From Actinacidiphila fildesensis (GTDB taxonomy: Bacteria > Actinomycetota > Actinomycetes > Streptomycetales > Streptomycetaceae), in the NCBI RefSeq assembly GCF_042652185.1, contig NZ_JBHSIX010000022.1: a DNA stretch of 64,000 nucleotides; one strand, 5' to 3'. The translations under genes and the position numbers were made by a program. Positions 7,875 to 15,814 of this stretch are shown one piece after another (within the stretch, counting starts at the first letter, position 1; the number at the start of each line of letters is the position of its first letter). Below the pieces are notes generated by a model. That model saw nothing but the letters and a program-made list of their open reading frames with translations, ran no database searches and was not told the origin of the DNA.

Positions 7875-9344
7875 GTGAGCAATCCGACCGACCAGCTCGC
7901 CGACTGCATAGCCCAAGGTGTGATTCCGCCCTACAACTACTCCTATCCGCCGCGGTCCACCTATCGCCCGCTGGCTCCCGGCCAGTGGGATCTACAGGAA
8001 CTGTGGGCACAGGATCTGACGAAATATCAGGTACCCGAGCTCAATCTGTACCTGCACGTGCCCTTCTGCCGCTACAAATGCGGCTTCTGCAATCTCTACA
8101 CCGTTATCTCCACCGATCAGGACCTCTACGACGCCTATACCGACGCGCTGTGCACCCAGATCCGTGACCACGCCGAGATCATCCAGGCGCGCCGCCTGCG
8201 GACCGTCTACATCGGCGGCGGCACCCCGGCGCTGCTGTCCCTGCGGCACTTCGAGCAGATATTCGCCACGATCGCCGAGGTCTACCCCAACTGGCGCAGC
8301 ACCGTCGAAGAGGTCGCCGTCGAGGCCACGCCGGACTCGATCGTCGCCGACCCGGACGGCTTCGAGGGGCTGATACGCCTCGGGCTGACCCGGGCGAACA
8401 TCGGCATCCAGTCGCTGGTGCCCCAGGAGATCCGCGAGGCCGGGCGCGGCCAGGCCGGGCAGGACGTGATCCGCGAGGCGATCCGGATCGTCCAGGACAA
8501 GGGGCTGCCGGACCTGTCCACGGACCTCATCATGGGGTTCGCCGGACAGACCGACGAGAGCTGGCGGCACTCGGTCGACGAGCTCGCGGCGCTGGCGCCC
8601 ACCACGATCAGCACCTACTTCCTCACGGTGCGGCCCGACGCCTGGTTCTCGAGGACCGGCGCCTACCAATACATGTGGAAGCCGGAACTGTACGACCGCT
8701 ACGACTACGCCCGCGAGGTCTTCACCGAGCACGGCTATGTGCAGGAAGGCTCCGTCCGGTACAAGACACCGGGCCGGGGCGGCTATGTGCAGAAGGTGCT
8801 GACGTTCCACGGGGTGCCGCTGCTCGGGCTCGGGGTGGGAGCCCGCTCCTACACCGGCGTGCTCGACTACATGACCGGTTCGGTCAAGCCGTCGATGAGT
8901 GAGGTCGCCGACTACATCACGCAGGCCAGGAACCACTCCCTGGTGCCGACCACCGGGTTCGCGCTGACCCCGGAGGAGATCGTCCGCAAGCGGCTGGTCC
9001 TGGACAGCTTCGACCTGGATCTGGGCGAGTTGGACGCCATCGGGCTCGCCGGGCTGCGCGACCGCATCGACCCCGTTCTGGAGGCGGCGGAGGCCAACGG
9101 GCTGATCCACCGTGTCGGACCGCGCAGGATCCAGCTCACGCCCAAGGGGTTCAAGTACCGCGACATCCTGTCGTGGTCGTTCTTCTCCGACCGGGTCATC
9201 GAACTCGACCGCGAGCACTACGAGAACCTCCACGACAGGAACAGCCGCGCGAAGAAGAACATGGGCACTCCCGTGCGGATCACCGGCGTCACCACGCAGG
9301 AGAACTTGCAGGAGAAGAACGAGCAGCGGGAGAAGTCCGCTTGA
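7875..9344 (+). CDS. HemN/HemW-like radical SAM enzyme
   Basis: 489 residues. The [4Fe-4S]/SAM motif CRYKCGFC has cysteines 65, 69 and 72, followed by GGGTPALL and a HemN-type C-terminal winged-helix domain (KRLVLDSFDLDLGELD...). HemN-like enzymes in biosynthetic loci do C-methylation, cyclopropanation or oxidative chemistry rather than coproporphyrinogen oxidation. The chromosome will have its own HemW/HemN, so a tailoring role is inferred here. The GTG start follows AGGAGAGGGA at 7861-7870. The stop overlaps the DUF1152 start (TTGA). Confidence 0.88.
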   Translation: MSNPTDQLADCIAQGVIPPYNYSYPPRSTYRPLAPGQWDLQELWAQDLTKYQVPELNLYLHVPFCRYKCGFCNLYTVISTDQDLYDAYTDALCTQIRDHAEIIQARRLRTVYIGGGTPALLSLRHFEQIFATIAEVYPNWRSTVEEVAVEATPDSIVADPDGFEGLIRLGLTRANIGIQSLVPQEIREAGRGQAGQDVIREAIRIVQDKGLPDLSTDLIMGFAGQTDESWRHSVDELAALAPTTISTYFLTVRPDAWFSRTGAYQYMWKPELYDRYDYAREVFTEHGYVQEGSVRYKTPGRGGYVQKVLTFHGVPLLGLGVGARSYTGVLDYMTGSVKPSMSEVADYITQARNHSLVPTTGFALTPEEIVRKRLVLDSFDLDLGELDAIGLAGLRDRIDPVLEAAEANGLIHRVGPRRIQLTPKGFKYRDILSWSFFSDRVIELDREHYENLHDRNSRAKKNMGTPVRITGVTTQENLQEKNEQREKSA

Positions 9345-10408
9345 GCGACCTGCTGATCGCCGCGGGAGGCGGCGGAGATCCCGTCGGCACCGCCATCGTG
9401 CACGCCGCCACCTCCCGCGACCCGCACGCGGTCATCGCGACCTACGCATGGGAACGGCTCGAGGTCGACCCCACGCCCGGCCCGCTGGGGCCGGCCGCCT
9501 TCACCGGGTGGGGAGAGAGCGCCGGCGGACACCGGTTCACCGGGCGGACGACCGCCGTTCCACCGGCCCGGTCCACCTTGCCGCGCCTGTCGGAGAGCCT
9601 CGGTCCGTCGCTCCTCCTGCTCGATCCGTACCAGGGGGTGCCGGGACTCGCCCGGCAGATCCGCCGTGCGGCCGACGCCTCCGGCTGCGGGCAGGTCAGG
9701 ATCGTGGACATCGGAGGCGACATCCTCACCCACGGCGACGAACCCACTCTGCAGAGCCCGCTTCCCGACGCACTGACGCTGGCCGCCTGCGCCACCGCCG
9801 GGGTCACGGCGAGCGTCCATGTCGCGGGTCCCGGCTTGGACGGTGAGATCCCGGAAGGGGTTCTCCTCCCTCGGCTCACCGGCGGACACCTGACGCCGAC
9901 GGACCAGGACGTCCGGGCCGCGGCAGCGGCACTCGCCTGGCATCCCTCGGAAGCCTCCGCCCTGTTCGCCGCGGCGGCCACCGGCCGGCGCGGCACGGTA
10001 CGGACGGTGGGCGACGAGGTCCGGCTCACCCCGGCGAGCGGGCAGGTCCACCACCTCACCCTGGACCAGGCGCTCGCCCACAACCCGCTGGCCCGGGCCC
10101 TGTACCAGGAACAGCCAGGAAGCCTGGAGGACGCGGAACGCCTCGCTCTGCGGACGTGCGGCTTCTCGGAACTGGCCCGCGAACGCGAGGCTGCCGAACG
10201 CCTTTCGGCCACCGCGCCCGCCTCGCGAGCGGTCCCCGTACCCACCAGCAGGGACCAAGTCCTGTACATGCTCTGGCAGTCCGCACCGGGAGCCGGCTGC
10301 GTCACCTTCCGGTACGCGGCGCGCGTTCTCGGCCTCTCCTGGCGGGACATCCCACGGCTGCGCGAACTCACTAAGGCCGACGGACCGTTGCTGCCCCTCG
10401 TGATGTGA
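9341..10408 (+). CDS. DUF1152 family protein
   Basis: 355 residues from a TTG start that overlaps the radical SAM stop (TTGA), with GGGAGAAG at 9329-9336 as ribosome-binding site. The N-terminus LIAAGGGGDPVGTAIV is a Rossmann-like glycine-rich loop. VRIVDIGGDILTHGDEP and the C-terminal cap are as in DUF1152 proteins, whose biochemical role is not established. Tight coupling to a radical SAM enzyme suggests a shared pathway, possibly as a partner or second enzyme. A longer open frame upstream is antisense-like and rejected. Confidence 0.82.
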   Translation: MSDLLIAAGGGGDPVGTAIVHAATSRDPHAVIATYAWERLEVDPTPGPLGPAAFTGWGESAGGHRFTGRTTAVPPARSTLPRLSESLGPSLLLLDPYQGVPGLARQIRRAADASGCGQVRIVDIGGDILTHGDEPTLQSPLPDALTLAACATAGVTASVHVAGPGLDGEIPEGVLLPRLTGGHLTPTDQDVRAAAAALAWHPSEASALFAAAATGRRGTVRTVGDEVRLTPASGQVHHLTLDQALAHNPLARALYQEQPGSLEDAERLALRTCGFSELAREREAAERLSATAPASRAVPVPTSRDQVLYMLWQSAPGAGCVTFRYAARVLGLSWRDIPRLRELTKADGPLLPLVM

Positions 10409-10536
10409 ACCGTCAGGGGTTCCTCCTCCTTCGAGTGCTCTGCGGCCCGGCGACGTAACTTCGGTTTCCTTGGAGAGTTCTCACCTCGTCCGACCGATCC
10501 GCAGTCGGTCCGAAGGCTCCCGCCGCGAGGAACCGT

Positions 10537-10638
10537 ATGTCCCAGCACCACCGCACCGCCCCCCGGACCCGCAGTGCCGAGCACGCGGCACCGCGGACGG
10601 CAATGTCGCCGGCTCCGGCCCGCCGCGTGCTCGCGTGA
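10537..10638 (+). CDS. Short ORF (33 residues) translationally coupled to P450
   Basis: ATG 10537 has a GAGGAA ribosome-binding site at 10526-10531. It encodes a basic, His/Arg/Ala-rich peptide starting MSQHHRTAPRTRSAEH. Its TGA (10636-10638) overlaps the GTG start of the P450 by four bases, the same coupling seen between real genes here. The P450 GTG has no Shine-Dalgarno of its own. The short ORF may therefore deliver ribosomes to the P450, be a small peptide gene, or be an N-terminus separated by a frameshift. No homolog is recognised. Confidence 0.4.
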   Translation: MSQHHRTAPRTRSAEHAAPRTAMSPAPARRVLA

Positions 10639-12050
10639 CCGGCGCGGCACACGGCGGGCACCAGGAGGCGAAGGCCTACACGACGGGCACGGCGCCCGGC
10701 AGGTGGTGGCTCCTGGGCCACGCGCCGCGCATCATGAAGGATCCGCTGGCGTTCCTGACCTCGCTGTCCGCCCACGCGGACCTGGTCCGCATCGGCATCG
10801 GTCCGTGGCACGGCCTGGTCGTGTGCCATCCGGACCTGGTGCACCGGGTGCTGATGGACGACCGGACCTTCGACAAGGCCGGACCGATCTACGAGCAGAG
10901 CAAGCGCACTCTGGGAGAGGGCCTGGTGACCTGTCCCCACCAGGCTCACCGGCGCCAGCGACGCCTGCTGCAGCCCGCCTTCCGGCGCGATCGCCTGCCG
11001 GCCTACGCCGCGACGATGACCGGGCACATCGACACCATGACCCGCTCATGGACGGACGGGCAGACCATCGACGCCTTCTCGTGCATGCACGCGAACTCGG
11101 CGCGGGTGGCCACCGCGACGCTGTTCGCCGCCGGGCCGGACGAAGCGGCGATCGCGGAGATGGTGCGGTGCATCGACATCATCGTCAAAGCCGGGTTCTG
11201 GAACATGTTCGCGCCGCTCGGCAGGCAGCTGGCCCCGTGGAGCCGGCGCTGCGCGCGGGCCCAGGCCACACTGAACGCGACGATCGACGGGATCATCAGC
11301 GACTACCGCCGACGCGGCCAGCGCCACGAGGACATGCTGTCCCTGCTGTTGGAGGCCAGGGACGACGACAGGGACGGGGACCGGGATGGCTCGGACGAGG
11401 ACGGCACGGACGGCCTGGCCCTGTCCGAGATCCATGACCAGGTCATGTCCTTCCTCATGGCGGGCATCGACACCACCGGATCGACCATGGCCTGGGCCTG
11501 CCACCTCCTGGCCGGCAACCCCGGGATCCAGGAGCGCGTACGCGCCGAGGTCCACACCGTCCTGCGCGGCAGAGCGGCCGAGTGGCACGACCTGCCGCGG
11601 CTGGAGCTGACCGGCCGCGTCATCTCCGAGGCGCTGCGTCTGTACCCGCCAGGCTGGCTCTTCACCCGCAATGTGACTCAGGACAGCCGACTCGGCGACA
11701 CGGTCCTTCCCAGGGGTACCACGGTGATCTTCAGCCCCTATCAGATGCACCGTCAGGAAGGACTGTTCCCCGACCCCGAGCGGTTCGACCCCGACCGCTG
11801 GCTCACCACCCCCGCGAGCCGGTTGCCGCGCGGGGCGTACATCCCCTTCTCCGCCGGCGCCCGGCAGTGCATCGGCAACGACTTCGGACTCACCGAGGCC
11901 ACCCTCACCCTGGCAACCGTCATCGACCGGTGGCACCTGAACCCCCTGCCCGGCTCCCCTGTCCGCCCGGTCCCCGGCCTGGCCCTGCGCCCCACCCCGA
12001 TTCCGCTGCGCCTGCACCGCACGAGCCACGACGCATCGACCGGCGCATGA
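10635..12050 (+). CDS. Cytochrome P450 monooxygenase
   Basis: About 471 residues. It has the I-helix oxygen-binding motif AGIDTTGS, the K-helix EALRLYPP (ExxR), FDPDRW, and the haem loop FSAGARQCIG with its cysteine ligand. Overall style resembles actinomycete P450s near the CYP170/CYP183 terpene-oxidising and CYP102-like branches. An acidic low-complexity loop, DDDRDGDRDGSDEDGTDG, lies before the I helix. It should oxidise the product of the neighbouring radical SAM/ATP-grasp pathway. A role on a terpene is possible but the terpene genes are 8 kb away. Start GTG 10635 was chosen for its overlap with the small upstream ORF. Confidence 0.9.
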   Translation: MTGAAHGGHQEAKAYTTGTAPGRWWLLGHAPRIMKDPLAFLTSLSAHADLVRIGIGPWHGLVVCHPDLVHRVLMDDRTFDKAGPIYEQSKRTLGEGLVTCPHQAHRRQRRLLQPAFRRDRLPAYAATMTGHIDTMTRSWTDGQTIDAFSCMHANSARVATATLFAAGPDEAAIAEMVRCIDIIVKAGFWNMFAPLGRQLAPWSRRCARAQATLNATIDGIISDYRRRGQRHEDMLSLLLEARDDDRDGDRDGSDEDGTDGLALSEIHDQVMSFLMAGIDTTGSTMAWACHLLAGNPGIQERVRAEVHTVLRGRAAEWHDLPRLELTGRVISEALRLYPPGWLFTRNVTQDSRLGDTVLPRGTTVIFSPYQMHRQEGLFPDPERFDPDRWLTTPASRLPRGAYIPFSAGARQCIGNDFGLTEATLTLATVIDRWHLNPLPGSPVRPVPGLALRPTPIPLRLHRTSHDASTGA

Positions 12051-12066
12051 GGGAGGACCACCGGCG

Positions 12067-12310
12067 TCACGCCAGGTCGAGCAGCTGCTCGTAGAAACCG
12101 CCGAAACCGTGCTGCTCGTCGATCAGATGGATCTCCAGGATCCAGTGGCAGCGCCGGCCCGCGCGGTCGGTGCGGCGGATCGGGGTGTCGTTGTCCGGGG
12201 CGATGTACGACTCGGCCTTGGCGCCACAGATGCGAGTCGGGTGATCTGTTCGTTCCTCCGGAAGGACTGCCAGGCTTCGGGCCAGTGGTCGGGCCAGGCG
12301 TGGGACGGAC
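12067..12310 (-). pseudogene. Degenerate coding remnant (C-terminal end of an unidentified enzyme)
   Basis: Read leftward, the last roughly 50 codons give protein-like sequence (KAESYIAPDNDTPIRR ... ILEIHLIDEQHGFGGFYEQ) ending in TGA at 12067. Just upstream, a different frame is protein-like (HAWPDHWPEAWQSFRRNEQ). The two frames suggest a decayed gene with at least one indel and a lost 5' part. It may be the tail of an M24-like metallopeptidase, but this is only an impression. Confidence 0.4.
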
Positions 12311-13612
12311 TCAGCCTGCTCGATGCCCGGCGTCGTCCGGGCGCGCGCCGGTGGTGCGGCCGGTCGCGGCCAGCAGGGCGAGTACGGCGAGTACGGCGAG
12401 GAGGATGAGCACCAGCAGCAGGACGGTGAGCACCGTGGGGTGGTTCCAGAGGGCGAAGATCAGCGCGAGCAGCAGCAGCACGCCGGTGGTGAGCCACTTC
12501 CGGTAGCGCACCGTGAAGGTGCCGGCCTGGCCGGTACGCACTCCGTGGGCGGCGCCCCAGCGCGCGGCGGAGTCCGCTGTGCGTTCGGCCGCGCCACGGA
12601 CGGCACGCGGCAGCCGCCCCATGCCGGACAGGTAGGCACCGAGCGCGACGACCACGCCGAGGACCAGCGCGGTGCGGATGCTGACCTTCAGGAAGTGCAG
12701 GAGGGTGTCGAAGACCGCTGCGGCCGCGGGGGACTGGACCTGTGCGGGCAGGTGGTCGAGGTAGTAGTGCCGGGCGGCGGCGAGGCCGATGGCGAAGATC
12801 AGGCAGATGCCGGCGGCGCCGAGCATGACGGTCACCAGTGCGCGGCGGCGTCGGCGGGCGAGCAGCACCCCGGCGGTGCCGAGCAGGGCGGTGAGCACGG
12901 GCAGCCAGTTCCCGACGACGTCGAGCAGATGGGCCGCACCGCGGACCTTGGCGATCTTGTCGGACTGCAGGAGCACCATCTGCTTGTCGACGTCGGGGAT
13001 CTTCGCAGCCGGTGCGAGGCCGGAGTCGACGAGTTCCTGCTTGACGCTGTCCACGGCGGCGCCGACATCAAGGGTGACGGTGCCGTCGTCGACGCCGACC
13101 GCACCGCGCCCTTCGCCGGTGAGGGCGTGCACGATGGAGGAGTGGGCACGCCGGTTGGTGTTGGTCCAGATGGTGGCGAACTTGTCGCTCCGCACGAACT
13201 TGCCCGCCACTTTTTCGACGACCTGCTGTGCGGCGTCGTCGATCTTGGGACCGAGCGCCTTGAGAGCATCGCCGGCGCGGGGCGGCAGGCCCTGGGATTC
13301 CAGCCAGGCGGCCAGGTCGGAGGCGACCTGCTTGCCGTCGACCCGGACGCCCACGGCCTCGCCGATCCGGTTCACGGCGGCGTCCTGGATCGCCGGGTTC
13401 TCCGCGAGCGGGGCGACCGTGGAGACGTACCGGTCGGTGTCCAGCGCGATGTCGTGGACCCAGACGGCGATCAGTGAGACCGGCACGAGGATGCAGGTGA
13501 GCGTGATCAGCACGATCGAGAGGGTGCTCTTCACGATCCGTCCGGCGCGCGAGCCCCCCGTCCGGTCGGCTGCCCGCGGATCGGGCATGGGCGTCGCGGG
13601 CGGGGTGCTCAT
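12311..13612 (-). CDS. Integral membrane protein, function unknown
   Basis: 433 residues. One membrane helix near 27-50 is followed by a long extracytoplasmic region of about 180 residues. Further helices lie near 240-280, 315-340 and 385-425. The last is extremely Leu-rich, and the tail is short. No catalytic motif is recognised. ATG 13612 has GGAG seven bases upstream. A short secreted-protein gene lies 33 bases upstream on the same strand, so the two may be co-transcribed. It resembles unnamed streptomycete membrane proteins with a large N-terminal loop. Confidence 0.75.
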   Translation of the reverse strand: MSTPPATPMPDPRAADRTGGSRAGRIVKSTLSIVLITLTCILVPVSLIAVWVHDIALDTDRYVSTVAPLAENPAIQDAAVNRIGEAVGVRVDGKQVASDLAAWLESQGLPPRAGDALKALGPKIDDAAQQVVEKVAGKFVRSDKFATIWTNTNRRAHSSIVHALTGEGRGAVGVDDGTVTLDVGAAVDSVKQELVDSGLAPAAKIPDVDKQMVLLQSDKIAKVRGAAHLLDVVGNWLPVLTALLGTAGVLLARRRRRALVTVMLGAAGICLIFAIGLAAARHYYLDHLPAQVQSPAAAAVFDTLLHFLKVSIRTALVLGVVVALGAYLSGMGRLPRAVRGAAERTADSAARWGAAHGVRTGQAGTFTVRYRKWLTTGVLLLLALIFALWNHPTVLTVLLLVLILLAVLAVLALLAATGRTTGARPDDAGHRAG

Positions 13613-13645
13613 AGCGCTCCAAAGGCAAGTGCGGCCAGCCTGCCG

Positions 13646-13855
13646 CTACCTACCATTGGCAGGCCGGGCCACCGTCCCCGCATCCGGGGCTAGGCCTCCC
13701 GGGCGACTGGCCGTCCCGGAGGAAGCGGGCGCGGGGGAGTGCGGCCGGTCGGTGCTCGCGTCGGCGTTGGGGAGCAGGATCACGGTCGCCGCGAGAACGG
13801 CCGCCGCGGTGCCGGCGATGATTTCGGACCGCTTGTTCGCCTGTCGGTGGCTCAT
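13646..13855 (-). CDS. Small membrane-anchored or secreted protein, unknown
   Basis: 69 residues from the ATG at 13855, which follows GAGG. An in-frame start at 13879 is possible. The sequence shows a basic N-terminus (HRQANKRSE), one hydrophobic segment (IIAGTAAAVLAATVILLP) and a Ser/Pro/Gly-rich tail. That pattern fits a signal anchor or a small exported protein. No family is recognised. It precedes the membrane protein gene by 33 bases. Confidence 0.5.
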   Translation of the reverse strand: MSHRQANKRSEIIAGTAAAVLAATVILLPNADASTDRPHSPAPASSGTASRPGGLAPDAGTVARPANGR

Positions 13856-14072
13856 CTCGCTGACCTCCAGCTGGATCACGAAGAACGCCCACGGGTATCC
13901 GGCACGGTGCTGCCCCGCAACACCGTCGACGGTTGCTACGTGGTCCTACGCGGCCGGTCCGCACGGGACTCACGACCACTCACTCTTTGACAACCGCCGA
14001 GTGGTGCGGCGGCGCGGCGTGTCGGTCTTGCCGCGCAGGCCCGGGGCGGGGCGCGCGGTTACCGTCGGTGGC

Positions 14073-15263
14073 ATGGTCGGTGATCGCCAAGGGTGGCGCC
14101 TGTGTTTCCTCGGCGGGGCGGTGTTCGCCGTGTGCATGGCCGGCACCACGTTGCCGACCCCTCTCTACGGTCTCTACCAGGAGAAGTTCGGGTTCTCCGA
14201 GCTGACGGTGACGGTCGTGTACGCCGTCTACGCCCTCGGGGTCATCGGTGTGCTGCTGCTGGCGGGCAATGCCTCGGACGTCGTGGGCCGGCGGCCGGTG
14301 CTGCTGGCGGGCCTGGGATTCGCGGTGGCGAGCGCCGTCTCCTTCCTGTGCGCCGTGGGGCTGGGCTGGCTCTATGCCGGCCGGCTGTTCTCGGGACTCT
14401 CCGCCGGCCTGTTCACCGGGGCCGCCACGGCCTACGTGATGGAGCTGGCACCGGAGGGTGGCACCTCCCGGGCCACGTTCGTGGCGACGGCCGCCAATAT
14501 GGGTGGACTCGGCTGCGGCCCGCTGCTCGCCGGAGTGCTCGCGCAGTACGCCGCCTGGCCGCTGTACCTGCCGTTCATCGTGCACCTCCTGCTGGTGGCG
14601 GTCTCGGCGGCCGCGCTGCTGCGCCTTCCCGAGACCGTACGAGAGCGGCGACCGCTGGCCGCTGTACGGCCGCAGCGGCCGGGACTGCCGCAACAGGTGC
14701 GCGCGGTGTTCGGGCCGGCGGCGATCGCCTCGTTCGTGGGGTTCGCCCTGTTCGGGGTGTTCACATCGGTCAGCCCCGCTTTCCTCTCGCAGTCCCTGGG
14801 CGTGGACAACCACGCAGTGAGCGGGCTGGTCGTCGCGCTGGCCTTCTTCTCGTCGACCGCAGGTCAGCTCGCGGTCGGCCGGGTCGGGGTGGAGCGATCG
14901 CTGCCGCTGGGCTGCGCCGGGCTCTTCGCCGGGCTGGCGCTGCTCGCCGGCGCGTTGCGGTGGGACCTGCTCCTGCTCGTGGCGCTGAGCGCGATCGTCG
15001 GTGGTGCCGGGCAGGGGCTGGCGTTCCGCGGGGCGCTGTCCGCGGTGGCCGCGGCGTCTCCCGCCGACCGGCGCGCGTCGGTGATCTCGACGCTGTTCGT
15101 GGTGGCGTACGCGGGTATCTCGGTGCCGGTGATCGGGGTGGGGGTGCTGACCGGTCCGATCGGTCTGGAGGGTGCGGGGCTGGTGTTCATCGCGTGCATG
15201 GCGGTCCTGGTCTCGACCGCGGCCGTCTATCTGCTCCGGCGGCCGGAACGGGCGACGACGTGA
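14073..15263 (+). CDS. MFS transporter
   Basis: 396 residues with twelve predicted membrane segments and the MFS motif-A signature GNASDVVGRRPVLL between helices 2 and 3. Closest in style to sugar- or drug-efflux MFS proteins of actinobacteria. Substrate cannot be inferred. It stands alone: the divergent 217-base region to its left and 550 bases to its right contain no partner. ATG 14073 was chosen where protein-like sequence begins; the longer open frame upstream is shadow of the opposite-strand genes. Confidence 0.85.
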   Translation: MVGDRQGWRLCFLGGAVFAVCMAGTTLPTPLYGLYQEKFGFSELTVTVVYAVYALGVIGVLLLAGNASDVVGRRPVLLAGLGFAVASAVSFLCAVGLGWLYAGRLFSGLSAGLFTGAATAYVMELAPEGGTSRATFVATAANMGGLGCGPLLAGVLAQYAAWPLYLPFIVHLLLVAVSAAALLRLPETVRERRPLAAVRPQRPGLPQQVRAVFGPAAIASFVGFALFGVFTSVSPAFLSQSLGVDNHAVSGLVVALAFFSSTAGQLAVGRVGVERSLPLGCAGLFAGLALLAGALRWDLLLLVALSAIVGGAGQGLAFRGALSAVAAASPADRRASVISTLFVVAYAGISVPVIGVGVLTGPIGLEGAGLVFIACMAVLVSTAAVYLLRRPERATT

Positions 15264-15814
15264 GCGCGGGCCCGAAGTCGGTCCGCCCATCGGCCTGATG
15301 GGGGCTGTGGGTCGGGTGCGGGGGAGCGGTAGCCCGCTCGCGGTGTCCCGATCGAACACTTGAGGCATGGCGAACCCGAACGATGGCCGATACGGTCTGG
15401 GGGCCCGACCGAACCGGACGGCCCGATTCCGGCCGCCGGCTCCCGCGGGATCCCGGGACCACTACAGTGGCCCGCCGGGCCTCGCCCGATCCGATCCGTC
15501 CCCTCTGATGTGCGGTGTGTGAACATGGCGCGACCCGGCGATCGTCCGTCGTGCTCCCATGGATGGCCGGCCGCGGTCGGGATGCTCGCTCTCAACTGCC
15601 GAAGACCCGACGAGGAACGTCCGCACCAGGTTGGTCCCTCAAACGAGCAGGGCCGGGGGTGACGGCGTGGCCGACCGGGCAGAGCAGGAGGCAGTCGTCC
15701 CCCGGCGGGGCGGGAGCCGCACGGCGTGAGCGCCGACGCGGCACGCCGTCCCTGCCGGGCCCGCTCGTCGGCACGTCCGCGTCATGACGCCCGGCCGCAG
15801 GAAATGGGTAGTCC
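15264..15814 (+). other. Gene-free region upstream of the LAL regulator
   Basis: About 550 bases with only short, poorly composed open frames. It should hold the promoter of the regulator at 15815. No strong hairpin, operator-like palindrome or tRNA was seen. Confidence 0.5.

Noticed and set aside
10492..10510. GACCGA/TCGGTC hairpin before the P450 as a riboswitch
   Set aside because: A 6-bp stem with a 7-base loop is too simple, and no conserved aptamer elements are visible.
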